Assembly (NCBI RefSeq): GCF_004343585.1 | Contig: NZ_SLYW01000003.1 | Location: 496,001-560,000 of the forward strand | Length of the DNA stretch: 64,000 nucleotides | Direction of reading: 5' to 3' | DNA from: Neorhizobium sp. JUb45 | Lineage (GTDB): Bacteria; Pseudomonadota; Alphaproteobacteria; Rhizobiales; Rhizobiaceae | Shown: positions 48,523 to 57,376 of the stretch, piece by piece | Position numbering within the stretch: the stretch's first letter is position 1 | Layout of the letters: each line of letters opens with the position of its first letter | The notes under the pieces: generated by a model | What the model saw: only the letters and a program-made list of their open reading frames with translations | Database searches by the model: none | Told to the model about the DNA's origin: nothing | Program-made: the position numbers and the translations under genes

Positions 48523-48542
48523 TGACACCTCCCCTAGTGTCA
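48523..48542. promoter_or_regulatory. Inverted repeat before the amino-acid ABC operon
   Basis: TGACAC and GTGTCA are exact inverted copies around an eight-base spacer, ending 22 bases before the binding-protein start. Size and position suit an operator, but no regulator gene is adjacent, so the identity is open. Confidence 0.4.
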
Positions 48543-48564
48543 CGCCCACACAAGGAGCCATTTG

Positions 48565-49398
48565 ATGTTTGCCAAGACCATCACCAAAACCGTTTTCGGA
48601 CTTGCCCTCTCGGTCGCGACGCTCGCCGCCACACAGGCTTCGGCCGATGCCACGCTGGACCGTATCAAGGGTCGCGGCAAGCTGACGGTGGGCGTGATCC
48701 TGTCCGGCGCGCCATTCGGCTTCATCGATCCGAAATCGCAGGATCAGAAGGGCTACAATATCGATATCGCCAAGGCGCTGGCCGCCGATCTCGGTGTCGA
48801 ACTGGAAACCGTGACCGTTACCCCGCCGAACCGCGTGCAGTTCCTGCAGCAGGGCAAGGTCGATGTTCTGATCGCCAACATGCAGTATACGGAAGAGCGC
48901 GCCAAGGTTCTGGACCATGTTCCGACGCCTTACGACCGTGCCGGTGGTGCAGCCGTGGTGCGCAAGGATAGCGGTCTGAAGGACTGGGCCGACCTCAAGG
49001 GCAAGCCGGTCTGCATTTCGCAGGGCTCCAACTACGCACAGCCGCTCGCCGAAGAATATGGCGCGATCGTAAAGGGTCTGCCGAGCCAGCCGGAATCGCT
49101 GCTGGCCCTTCAGGGCGGCAATTGCGTGGCCGCCGTGCATGTCGGCGCAACCGTTGGCCTGCTGCTGGAAGACCGTGCGGACGAATGGAAGGATTACGCC
49201 ATCCCTTTCCCGACCGAACTGATCCCGTCCGACAGCGTCATCTGGCTGCGCCAGGGCGAAAAGGACACCCAGACCGCGCTCGACGAAGCCGTGAAAAAAC
49301 TGCATGCTTCCGGCAAGCTGCTTGAGCTGGCAAAGGCCAACCGCCTGCTCAACACCAAATATCTCGAGGAAGAGAACAAGAAGCTTTCCGCCAAATAA
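48565..49398 (+). CDS. Amino-acid-type ABC transporter substrate-binding protein
   Basis: This 277-residue family 3 binding protein has a signal peptide ending ATQASADATL. 'LDRIKGRGKLTVGVILSGAP', 'GYNIDIAKALAADLGVELET' and 'RVQFLQQGKVDVLIANMQYT' are the typical polar-amino-acid binding segments. ATG 48565 follows AAGGAG. It heads a six-gene operon that also encodes an MmgE/PrpD protein and a flavin monooxygenase, so the ligand may be an amino-acid-like polycarboxylate rather than a common amino acid. Confidence 0.9.
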   Translation: MFAKTITKTVFGLALSVATLAATQASADATLDRIKGRGKLTVGVILSGAPFGFIDPKSQDQKGYNIDIAKALAADLGVELETVTVTPPNRVQFLQQGKVDVLIANMQYTEERAKVLDHVPTPYDRAGGAAVVRKDSGLKDWADLKGKPVCISQGSNYAQPLAEEYGAIVKGLPSQPESLLALQGGNCVAAVHVGATVGLLLEDRADEWKDYAIPFPTELIPSDSVIWLRQGEKDTQTALDEAVKKLHASGKLLELAKANRLLNTKYLEEENKKLSAK

Positions 49399-49421
49399 GT
49401 GGAAAGCAGCGGTAAAGCCAT

Positions 49422-50168
49422 ATGCAGGACATGAACCTGACCGGCCTGTTCATCGACATGATGGGCAGGCTCGGCCTCAATTACGAGTTTCTGGCGACGG
49501 GATACGAAGCACAGATCTGGCGTGACGGTTTCATCACCACGCTTTATCTCGTTGCGGTCACCATTCCCGTCAGCCTGATTGTCGGCCTGATCTTCGCAGC
49601 CTGCCTGACCTCGGGCAGGCTTTGGCTTTCTGCGCCCGTGCGTGCCTTTGTGGAACTGACACGCAACACGCCGACGCTGGTGCAGCTGATGTTCAGCTTC
49701 CTCGTCCTCAACACCGTCGTTTCCAACATGCTCGGCGGCGCGCAGAACAATCCGCTTTCGCCATTCTTCTGGGTCGTCGCCGTTGTTGGCCTGCATGTCG
49801 CAGCATTGCATGCCGAAGCGATCCGCGGCGGCATCGAAGCCGTTCCCTCCTCGATGATCGAGGCGGCGCGCGGCATGGGGTTCAGCCAGTTCGAAATCCT
49901 GCGTTACGTGCAGATCCCGCTGGCGTTCCGGTCATCGCTGCCGGCCATCGTCAACGGCCTCATCAGCCTCGTCAAATCGACCACTGTCGGCAATGCCATT
50001 GCGGTCAGCGAAATCACCTATGCCTCGATCATGGTATGGACGCAGCGCGACAATGTGGTGGAGATGATGATCGTGCTTCTCGCCTTTTTCAGCCTGATCA
50101 ATTTCGTGGTGGCCCGCATCGGCCAATGGGTTGAGCGCAGGCTCGCCATTCCGGGGTATGGGCTATGA
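49422..50168 (+). CDS. Amino-acid-type ABC transporter permease 1
   Basis: This 248-residue permease of the HisM/GlnP group has several membrane helices and the family motif 'VELTRNTPTLVQLMFSFLVL' (RNTP) plus the coupling loop 'VPSSMIEAARGMGFSQFEIL'. It pairs with the next gene, which overlaps by four bases. Confidence 0.92.
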   Translation: MQDMNLTGLFIDMMGRLGLNYEFLATGYEAQIWRDGFITTLYLVAVTIPVSLIVGLIFAACLTSGRLWLSAPVRAFVELTRNTPTLVQLMFSFLVLNTVVSNMLGGAQNNPLSPFFWVVAVVGLHVAALHAEAIRGGIEAVPSSMIEAARGMGFSQFEILRYVQIPLAFRSSLPAIVNGLISLVKSTTVGNAIAVSEITYASIMVWTQRDNVVEMMIVLLAFFSLINFVVARIGQWVERRLAIPGYGL

Positions 50169-50956
50169 GCATGACGGCAACTCAAGCACCCAAAACAACA
50201 GCCAAGAGCAGCCGCGTGCTGCGTTCGATCGGCTTCGTGGCGATGCCGCTGCTGGTCGTTATCTGGTCGCTGGTCGATCTGACACTCGGCAAGGAGCTGG
50301 TGGAGTGGATCCCCTACCTCGCCTCCGGTTTTTCGATGAACATCCTCATCACCATCTGCGCGGTCACGCTCGGCACCACGGCCGGTGTGCTTCTGGGCCT
50401 GATGCAACTGGCGCCCTACTGGTTCGTCCGCCTGCCAGCGCAGATCTACGTACAGATTTTCCGCAATGCGCCGGCGCTGGTGCTGATCTTTGCGACCACC
50501 TACATCTTTCCTTTCGAGATAGTGGTCGCCGGCAATTACCTGCCTTTCCCGGACTGGGTGAAGGCGGTGATCGGCCTTGCCATTCTTTCCAGCGCCTATA
50601 TCGCGGAAATCACCCGCGGTGCGGTTCTCTCCATCCCGACCACGCAATGGGAAGCCACCAAGGGCCTTGGTTTTTCGCGCCTGCAGGCGCTGCGTTACGT
50701 GATCCTGCCGCAATGCGTGCGCCGCTCGCTGCCACCCTGGATGAACGTCGCCTCGTCCATGGCCATGGGCACCTCGCTTGCCTCGCTGGTGGGCGTGCAT
50801 GAACTGATGCATGCCGCAACAGACGCCAGCACCGCCGTACGCCGGCTCGATTTCACCATCATCGCCTATGTCGTGGTGATGGCCGCCTTTTTCACGCTTT
50901 GTTACCCGATTGCCCGCCTGACCCGTCGCCTCGAACAGCGCTTCAACGCGGGCTGA
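50165..50956 (+). CDS. Amino-acid-type ABC transporter permease 2
   Basis: This 263-residue permease carries 'YVQIFRNAPALVLIFATTYI' and the loop 'IPTTQWEATKGLGFSRLQAL', both typical of the HisM/GlnP family. It forms a heterodimer channel with the preceding permease and is followed by the ATPase gene 13 bases on. Confidence 0.92.
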   Translation: MSMTATQAPKTTAKSSRVLRSIGFVAMPLLVVIWSLVDLTLGKELVEWIPYLASGFSMNILITICAVTLGTTAGVLLGLMQLAPYWFVRLPAQIYVQIFRNAPALVLIFATTYIFPFEIVVAGNYLPFPDWVKAVIGLAILSSAYIAEITRGAVLSIPTTQWEATKGLGFSRLQALRYVILPQCVRRSLPPWMNVASSMAMGTSLASLVGVHELMHAATDASTAVRRLDFTIIAYVVVMAAFFTLCYPIARLTRRLEQRFNAG

Positions 50957-50969
50957 AGGATTTTTTGAT

Positions 50970-51761
50970 ATGTCTGCATCAACCGACTCCGCGATCGTGA
51001 AACTGGAAAACGTTCACCTGTCTTTTGGCCAGACGCAGGTGCTGAAAGGCATCGACCTGACCATCAACAAGGGTGATGCCGTCTCGATCATCGGTCCGTC
51101 CGGTTCGGGAAAATCCACCATCCTGCGCTGCATAAACGCGCTGGTGACGCCGCAGAGCGGCAAGATCACCGTTGCCGGCACCCGCGTCGATCAGCTGACG
51201 AAAGAAAGCGAACGCATCCAGCTGCGCAAACGCGTCGGCATTGTGTTCCAGCAATACAATCTGTTTCCGCACCTGACCGTTCTCGACAATATCGTGCTGG
51301 CACCGACACGCATTCTCGGTGCCGACAAGACGGCGACCGTCAAACTGGCGCGCGAGCTTCTCGAAAAAGTACGCCTCTCCGAAAAGGCCGATGCCTATCC
51401 CGGCCAGCTCTCCGGCGGCCAGCAGCAGCGCGTGGCGATTGCCCGCGCGCTTGCCATGAAGCCGGAGCTCGTGCTGTTCGATGAAGTCACCTCGGCGCTC
51501 GATCCGGAAACGGTGGGCGAGGTTCTCTGGGTGATCCGCGACCTCATCCGCGACGGCATGACCAGCATTCTCGTGACCCATGAAATGCGCTTTGCCGAAG
51601 AGATCAGCGACACGGTCGTCTTCACCGAAAACGGCAAGATCGTCGATTACGGCCCGCCGCAGCAGATCTTTCATTCGACCGACAATCCGCGCATCCGCCA
51701 GTTCGTCGGCGGTCTTTCGGGCGGCGGCCGTGGCGCAGTGCGCGACGGCGAGGGTATCTGA
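50970..51761 (+). CDS. Amino-acid-type ABC transporter ATPase (GlnQ-like)
   Basis: This 263-residue ATPase has Walker A GPSGSGKSTILRC, signature 'LSGGQQQRVAIARALAMKPE', Walker B 'LVLFDEVTSALDPETVGEVL' and switch histidine 'SILVTHEMRFAEEISD'. It powers the importer of this operon. The next gene starts two bases after it ends, so uptake and catabolism genes form one transcript. Confidence 0.94.
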   Translation: MSASTDSAIVKLENVHLSFGQTQVLKGIDLTINKGDAVSIIGPSGSGKSTILRCINALVTPQSGKITVAGTRVDQLTKESERIQLRKRVGIVFQQYNLFPHLTVLDNIVLAPTRILGADKTATVKLARELLEKVRLSEKADAYPGQLSGGQQQRVAIARALAMKPELVLFDEVTSALDPETVGEVLWVIRDLIRDGMTSILVTHEMRFAEEISDTVVFTENGKIVDYGPPQQIFHSTDNPRIRQFVGGLSGGGRGAVRDGEGI

Positions 51762-51763
51762 CC

Positions 51764-53104
51764 ATGGCCAGTGCACCGCTCACCACCGCCTTCGCCAAGG
51801 CGATCGTCCATTCCGATCCGACCCGCGATATTGCGGCCATGGATGCGGCCCGTACGGCGATCATCGATTTCCTCGCCTGCACGATTGCCGGAGCCACCGA
51901 CCGTACGACCGGCGTTCTGGCCAAGGCAGTGGGCGCTGATCTGCCGGGTGAGGCAATCCTTGTTGGCAGCGACAGGAAGACCGATGTGCTGGTGGCGGCC
52001 GTGGTCAATGCCTACGCCGGCCATGTGCTGGATTACGACGACGTCCATGCCAGCGTGCGCGGTCATCCGACGACGGTGATCATTCCGGCCCTGCTGGCGC
52101 TGGCAGCCGAACGCGAATTTTCCGCCGAAGCTTTTGTCGCCTCCTATGTGGTGGGCCTCGAAGCCATGGCGCGGCTTGGTCTCTCGCTCGGCTCAAAACA
52201 TTACGAAAACGGTTTTCACGCCACGGCAACGCTTGGCCCGATCGGTGTTGCCGCTGCCATCTGCCATCTAACCGGCGCATCCGTGGAAGAAACCGCGATC
52301 GCGCTCGGCATCGCCGCCACACAGGCATCGGGTCTCAGGCTGCAATTCGGCTACGATACAAAACCCTATCACGCCGGCATGGCGGCCCGTTCCGGCCTGC
52401 TGGCGGCACGACTGGCGGCGGCCGGTTTTGGTGGCGCACCTGACTTCCTCGACAATCCCGTCGGCTTTCACTCCGCCTATGCGTTTGACGCCGGCAAACC
52501 GGAACTGGTGAGTGCAAACTGGGCCGCACCGTGGCAGATCGTATCGCCCGGCCTGACCCTAAAGGCCTATCCCTGCTGCACGGCCAGCCACCCGGTCGCC
52601 TCGCTGGGTATCGAGCTTAACGGTGAAGGTCTAAAAGCACACCAGATCGAGACAATCACCTTCACCTATCCGCCCGGTGCCGATGCCGCTCTGGTGGTGA
52701 CCAAACCGACCAACGGCATCGAAGCCCGCTTTAGCCCGGAATATGTGTTTTCCGCCGCCCTGATCGACGGCGCGCTGCGGCTCGACCATTTTGACGAACG
52801 CCCGGTCGAAGAGCGGATCATGACGCTCGCCGCCCGCGCCGGCCGCCGCCATGATAAGGCGGCGCCACGCATGTCGACCGATCCGACCACACGGTTTGTC
52901 GTGCTGGACATCACGCTGAAGGACGGCGGCACCATCAACCGGCGCTTCGATGGGCTGCCGGGCGTGACCGATCCGACCGACAAATTCCGTGACGCGACCG
53001 CCGCCAATCCGGCCTTCGCCGACATTCCGACCCTTGTCCGCAGCATGAAGACCGAGGCCGATCTTTCCCGGCTTCTCTCCCTGCTGAACCAAAACCCCGT
53101 TTGA
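51764..53104 (+). CDS. MmgE/PrpD-family protein, possibly iminodisuccinate epimerase
   Basis: This 446-residue protein belongs to the MmgE/PrpD family, which holds 2-methylcitrate dehydratases and iminodisuccinate epimerase. 'TAIIDFLACTIAGATDRTTG', 'NAYAGHVLDYDDVHASVRGH', 'GFHATATLGPIGVAAAICHL' and 'LTLKAYPCCTASHPVASLGI' are hallmark segments. The family structure was first solved for the Agrobacterium iminodisuccinate epimerase, of similar length. No methylcitrate synthase or isocitrate lyase gene is nearby; an amino-acid importer and an NtaA-like monooxygenase are, which favours an aminopolycarboxylate role. This is inference. Confidence 0.85.
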   Translation: MASAPLTTAFAKAIVHSDPTRDIAAMDAARTAIIDFLACTIAGATDRTTGVLAKAVGADLPGEAILVGSDRKTDVLVAAVVNAYAGHVLDYDDVHASVRGHPTTVIIPALLALAAEREFSAEAFVASYVVGLEAMARLGLSLGSKHYENGFHATATLGPIGVAAAICHLTGASVEETAIALGIAATQASGLRLQFGYDTKPYHAGMAARSGLLAARLAAAGFGGAPDFLDNPVGFHSAYAFDAGKPELVSANWAAPWQIVSPGLTLKAYPCCTASHPVASLGIELNGEGLKAHQIETITFTYPPGADAALVVTKPTNGIEARFSPEYVFSAALIDGALRLDHFDERPVEERIMTLAARAGRRHDKAAPRMSTDPTTRFVVLDITLKDGGTINRRFDGLPGVTDPTDKFRDATAANPAFADIPTLVRSMKTEADLSRLLSLLNQNPV

Positions 53105-53118
53105 CGAAAGAATTCGCC

Positions 53119-54420
53119 ATGACCGCCAAGAGACAAATCCATCTCGGCCTGTTCCTGCAGGGCGCCGGCCACCACGTTTCCGGCTGGCGTCACCCGAAGG
53201 CCGAGGCCGGCAGCGAAAATTTCGATCTTCTGCGCCGCGTCTCGCAGATCGCCGAGCAGGCGAAATTCGACATGGTGTTTCTGGCCGACGGTCTGACCAG
53301 CGGCGTCGATGCCCACCCGTCCACCATTGCCCGTTTCGAGCCGCTGACGCTGCTGGCCGCACTCGCGCTGGTGACGGACAAGATCGGCCTCGCCGCGACG
53401 TCTTCCACCACCTATGGCGAGCCCTATCACACGGCGCGCGCCTTCTCCTCGATCGACCATCTGAGCCATGGCCGCGCCGCCTGGAACATCGTCACCACCT
53501 CCTATGCCCGCACCGCCAACAATTTTTCCAAGTCGCATCCCGAGCATGACGAACGGTATGCCGTGGCGGGAGAATTCGTCGATGTAGTGCGCGGCCTGTG
53601 GGACAGCTGGGACGACGACGCCTTCATCAAGAACAAGGAAACGGGCGTTTATGCCGACCCGTCCAAGGTTCACCTGCTCGACCACAAGGGCAAATATTAC
53701 TCGGTGAAGGGGCCGCTCAACATCCCGCGTTCGCCGCAGGGCCATCCGGTCCTCATCCAAGCCGGTTCTTCCGGTCCCGGTCAGGATCTCGCTGCCCGCA
53801 CCGCCGATGTGGTGTTCACCGCCCAGCAGAGCCTTGCCGAGGCGCAGGCCTTCTACAAGAGCCTGAAGGGCCGCGTCGAAAAGGCCGGTCGTCACGCCGA
53901 TGACGTCGCCGTCATGCCTGGCTTCCTGCCGGTGATCGGCCGCACGTCCAAGGAAGCCGCCGACAAGCTGGCCGAACTCGACCAGTGGACAGACCTGAAA
54001 AGCGCCATGCCGCTTCTGGAAGAACGCATCGGTCACAGCCTTGCCGATTACGATCCGGATGGCCCGCTGCCGGACCTGCCGATCTCCGACCAGCTGCGCA
54101 GCCGCGCCGAACTGCTGACGGCCCTTGCCCGCCGCGAAAACCTGACCATCCGCCAGCTGGCTTTGCGCGTCGCCGCCGGTCGTGGCCACCATATCGTGCT
54201 CGGCACGCCGGTGGAGATCGCCGACCGCATGCAGGAATGGTTCGACGGCCGCGCCGCCGACGGTTTCAACGTCATGCCGCCCTTCTTCCCGGAAGGTCTG
54301 GAGGACTTTACCCAGCTCGTCGTGCCGATCCTGCAGGAGCGCGGCCTGTTCCGTACCGAATATTCGGGTTCGACCCTGCGCGACCACCTGGGACTTTCGC
54401 GTCCGGCTCTGATCAATTGA
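53119..54420 (+). CDS. NtaA/SnaA/DszA-family FMNH2-dependent monooxygenase
   Basis: This 433-residue luciferase-like protein belongs to the nitrilotriacetate monooxygenase component A group. 'IHLGLFLQGAGHHVSGWRHP', 'DHLSHGRAAWNIVTTSYART' and 'GHPVLIQAGSSGPGQDLAAR' are diagnostic. Such enzymes split C-N or C-S bonds with reduced FMN and oxygen, for example in aminopolycarboxylate breakdown. ATG 53119 was chosen; TTG 53101 would overlap the preceding stop. No dedicated flavin reductase gene follows. It closes the operon with the ABC importer and MmgE/PrpD protein. Confidence 0.9.
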   Translation: MTAKRQIHLGLFLQGAGHHVSGWRHPKAEAGSENFDLLRRVSQIAEQAKFDMVFLADGLTSGVDAHPSTIARFEPLTLLAALALVTDKIGLAATSSTTYGEPYHTARAFSSIDHLSHGRAAWNIVTTSYARTANNFSKSHPEHDERYAVAGEFVDVVRGLWDSWDDDAFIKNKETGVYADPSKVHLLDHKGKYYSVKGPLNIPRSPQGHPVLIQAGSSGPGQDLAARTADVVFTAQQSLAEAQAFYKSLKGRVEKAGRHADDVAVMPGFLPVIGRTSKEAADKLAELDQWTDLKSAMPLLEERIGHSLADYDPDGPLPDLPISDQLRSRAELLTALARRENLTIRQLALRVAAGRGHHIVLGTPVEIADRMQEWFDGRAADGFNVMPPFFPEGLEDFTQLVVPILQERGLFRTEYSGSTLRDHLGLSRPALIN

Positions 54421-54510
54421 ACCTGATCATTGGGTGCTCCGTTATCTGTCGTACTGGCAGATGGAATCAGTTTGCACCGTACCAACCAGTGAGTCGTTAT
54501 TCTTGATGGC

Positions 54511-54879
54511 TCACTGGTTTCGTTCAACTATTTTCCTGATGCGTTTTACGGCTCCCGGATATACATCTTCCGGCAGCTTCATCCTGGAAAGTGGTCGTCG
54601 CCAGAGCGCACGACCATTACCATGCCCATGTCGTCATGCGGCGTGCAAATGATCCCGTAGAAACCTTCCTCGATGCAGGTGATATCGACTTCCTGGTTGA
54701 GCCTGCGCCTGAACGGAGCGGCGCCTTCCGGGAGGACATCCTTGATCGTCGCTGCATCATATCCCTTCTTCGTTGCAGGGAACTTTACCTTGCCCGGTTT
54801 CAGGGAAAAAAGTCCGGCTCGAGATCATGCCTCCGGTCGCGGTGCCATTCAGCATTTTTACTCCAAAGGTCTCGGCATG
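54511..54879 (-). pseudogene. Decayed pseudoazurin gene
   Basis: Pseudoazurin is a periplasmic blue copper protein that donates electrons to nitrite or nitrous oxide reductase. Its sequence can be followed through three frames: AHAETFGVKMLNGTATGGM (54879 to about 54823), then LKPGKVKFPATKKGYDAATI, then LNQEVDITCIEEGFYGIICT and the ligand loop CTPHDDMGM, then SRMKLPEDVYPGAVKRIRKI to the stop at 54511. The first break is at a six-T run (54806-54811), the second near 54585. The Cys, second His and Met copper ligands remain, but the first His (normally GHN) is GYD. The signal peptide is missing where an IS3 remnant abuts. Confidence 0.75.
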
Positions 54880-54990
54880 AGCAGCAATCGGCCGAAGTGT
54901 GGACTGCTTTGCAGCATGGCCTGATACTCCATTGAACAATATTGACTTCCGCGATCGGAATGATGGATCAGGCCGGGCTTTGGACACCGT
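54880..54990 (-). mobile_element. IS3-family transposase remnant
   Basis: One minus-strand frame reads KPGLIHHSDRGSQYCSMEYQ, then AMLQSSPHFGRLLLMPR. HHSDRGSQY is the conserved block around the second catalytic aspartate of the IS3-type integrase core. Only about 35 codons are recognisable, and no terminal repeats or first ORF are seen. It lies directly against the truncated signal-peptide end of the pseudoazurin pseudogene. Confidence 0.7.
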
Positions 54991-55281
54991 TTTTTCCGAA
55001 GCAAGTTCCGGCATTTGGTGGGTTGGATCGATGATGAACGGTTCCGGCTCCAGAGTTCATCCTTTGCAAATGAACTCGCCCATGCGCATGCGCTTTTTCA
55101 ATGGCGCATGGGCGTCGTACCAAAAGCGCCTGACGATGGTTTCGCCCTGCGACTTGAAAGTTTCGCTTTCAAATATGCAAACGGAATAGCGCTTTATCCG
55201 CACCGTTTCGAATGTCAGCGTTGCCTGGCAGTCGGGGACCTGTCTGGCCCGTCTTATCCAACAACCTGCGAGGATCTCGTC
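54991..55281. other. Non-coding or decayed stretch before the MFS gene
   Basis: No family is recognised on either strand in about 290 bases. One minus-strand frame (near 55189-55063) reads IFESETFKSQGETIVRRFWY without match. A plus frame joins the MFS gene from 55015, but that upstream part has no transporter likeness. It may be debris of the same rearrangement that killed the pseudoazurin gene. Confidence 0.4.
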
Positions 55282-56451
55282 ATGCCCTTAGCGGTCTATG
55301 CTCTGGCGGTGGGCGCTTTTGCCATCTGCACCACCGAATTCGTTATCGTGGGCTTGCTGCTCAATATCAGCAAGGATTTTGCCATTTCCATCTCGGCCTC
55401 CGGAATGCTGGTCACTGCCTACGCGATGGGAGTCGTCATCGGTGCGCCATTGCTGACGCCATTCGTGGCAGGCCTGCCCAGAAAGCCGGTTCTGATCGGG
55501 CTTATGGGCCTTTACATTGTTGGCAATCTCGCATGTGCGGTCGCGCCGTCCTATGAGCTTCTCATGGTCGCGCGCATCGTTTCCGCCCTCGTCCAGGCAT
55601 CATTCTTCGGCCTCGGCGCAGTCGTTGCAACGCAGCTGGTTGCTCCCGGAAAACAGGCGAGCGCCGTTGCGGCCATGTTTCTGGGAGCAACGCTTGCCAA
55701 TGTTTTCGGCGCTCCCGGCGGCACTCTTCTGGGCCAGGCCTTCGGCTGGAGAAGCACGTTCATCGCCTGCTCGGCGATCGGACTTCTGGCCGCCATCGCG
55801 ATCACGCTGATCGTGCCCAGGGTCAAAACTGAGAAGCCGAAGAACATCGGAGCCGAATTTGCCTCGCTGGCCTCGCCGCGCGTGCTGAAGGCCCTGCTGA
55901 TCACCATTCTCGGGTTCGGCGGGATATTCACGGCCCTGACCTATATCGCCCCCCTGCTGACACAGGTCACCGGTTTCCCGGAGACAGCCGTCTCCTGGCT
56001 GCTTCTGCTGTTCGGCGTCGGCATGGTTGTCGGCAACCCGATCGGCGGGCGCCTGACCGACAAAAGCCTTCGGTTGGGCATCGTCACCACCTTGAGCGCG
56101 CTGACCGTCACCCTCGTCGCCATCGGCGCCTTCGCGACCTATCAGATCCCATCCGTCATCCTCGTCTTCCTGTTCGGCGCAGCGATGTTTGCCACCATTC
56201 CACCGCTGCAGGTTCAGGCCATGCAGGCGGCAGACGAGGCACCGGTTCTCGGTTCGGCATTCAATATCGCCGCGTTCAATCTGGCGAATGCAGGAGGAGC
56301 CTGGCTCGGCGGTTATGCACTCGACCAGGGCGTTGGTCTGGCGGGGCTTCCTGTTCTGGCGGCAATCGTATCGGCCATTGGTCTGGGTTTTGCCATTGTT
56401 GCGAAGGCCGGTGCGGCAACGACCACCTCCATCGCCACCCCGGCGGAATAA
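55282..56451 (+). CDS. MFS transporter (AraJ/DHA-type efflux)
   Basis: This 389-residue twelve-helix transporter begins MPLAVYALAVGAFAICTTEF, a typical start of the AraJ/Cmr group of drug or sugar efflux pumps, with 'GMLVTAYAMGVVIGAPLLTP' and the antiporter-like motif in helix 5 ('LGATLANVFGAPGGTLLGQA'). ATG 55282 follows GAGGA. It may be co-transcribed with the hydrolase 34 bases downstream. Substrate unknown. Confidence 0.88.
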   Translation: MPLAVYALAVGAFAICTTEFVIVGLLLNISKDFAISISASGMLVTAYAMGVVIGAPLLTPFVAGLPRKPVLIGLMGLYIVGNLACAVAPSYELLMVARIVSALVQASFFGLGAVVATQLVAPGKQASAVAAMFLGATLANVFGAPGGTLLGQAFGWRSTFIACSAIGLLAAIAITLIVPRVKTEKPKNIGAEFASLASPRVLKALLITILGFGGIFTALTYIAPLLTQVTGFPETAVSWLLLLFGVGMVVGNPIGGRLTDKSLRLGIVTTLSALTVTLVAIGAFATYQIPSVILVFLFGAAMFATIPPLQVQAMQAADEAPVLGSAFNIAAFNLANAGGAWLGGYALDQGVGLAGLPVLAAIVSAIGLGFAIVAKAGAATTTSIATPAE

Positions 56452-56484
56452 CCGCCCTCACGCAAGCGAAAAGGCACATGCGCC

Positions 56485-57312
56485 ATGTTCAGGTTCAGGT
56501 TCAAAAGACGCCGCATCCTTCCCAGTCTCGGTTTATGCGCAACGCTTACGCTGACCACCGGCTTTTGCATCGGCAAAAGCAACAGGGCTATTGCCGATGA
56601 AGCAAACGTGGTTCCGGCACATTCCATAAAGAACGTCGTTCTGGTGCATGGAGCCTTTGTCGATGCCTCCATCTGGAGTGACGTCATTCGGCAATTGCAG
56701 GCAGCCGGTTACACGCCCTCGGCCGTGCAGTTGCCGATGACATCGCTGAAGGCAGATATCGATGCCACGCAACAGGTCATCGACCGGACAGCCGCTCCCA
56801 TCCTGCTGGTGGGTTATTCCTATGGCGGCATGCCGGTGACCGAGGTCGGTAGCGATCCGAAAGTCCGTGGCCTGGTTTATGTTGCCGCCATGGCACCGCG
56901 GCCCGGCCAATCGATCAATGATCTGTTCGATCGCGGCGCACCGGGCCTGCCCGGTCAGGCAGCCGTCGAGCAAAGCAGTGACGGTTTCTTCTGGCTCACA
57001 CCCTCCCTTTTTCGCATGGCACTGGCACATGACGCACCGGAAGACAGAACCGCGACCATGTCGGTATCACAGCGACCGATTGCGATTTCCACATTCGGTC
57101 AGGCGGTCAGCAAGGCCGCGTGGATGGAGAAGCCGTCATGGTACGCCATCTCTGCCGACGACAAGATCATTCCTGTCGCGCTGGAGCGAAAAATGGCCAA
57201 GGACATAAAGGCCGTGACGATCGAATTGAACACAGCGCATGCCTCGCCGCTATCCCAACCGAAAGCCGTGGCGGCGTTCATCAGCCAAGCGGCCAACGCC
57301 ATCGCGGACTAA
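56485..57312 (+). CDS. Secreted alpha/beta hydrolase
   Basis: This 275-residue protein has an N-terminal basic and hydrophobic segment suited to export, then an alpha/beta hydrolase domain of the EstC/HNL-like group. 'NVVLVHGAFVDASIWSDVIR' holds the oxyanion HG, 'PILLVGYSYGGMPVTEVGSD' holds the nucleophile serine, and a histidine lies in 'IELNTAHASPLSQP'. Its natural ester substrate is unknown. It lies between the MFS and SDR genes on the same strand. Confidence 0.85.
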   Translation: MFRFRFKRRRILPSLGLCATLTLTTGFCIGKSNRAIADEANVVPAHSIKNVVLVHGAFVDASIWSDVIRQLQAAGYTPSAVQLPMTSLKADIDATQQVIDRTAAPILLVGYSYGGMPVTEVGSDPKVRGLVYVAAMAPRPGQSINDLFDRGAPGLPGQAAVEQSSDGFFWLTPSLFRMALAHDAPEDRTATMSVSQRPIAISTFGQAVSKAAWMEKPSWYAISADDKIIPVALERKMAKDIKAVTIELNTAHASPLSQPKAVAAFISQAANAIAD

Positions 57313-57376
57313 AGCCCAGGGCCAGGCCCCGCAGACCCCACATCCCGAATATCCCGAACATCATTGAGAGGTTATC

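Noticed and set aside
54417..54430. FNR-like sequence TTGAACCTGATCAT
   Set aside because: It overlaps the stop codon of the monooxygenase gene, and no plus-strand gene begins within 800 bases.
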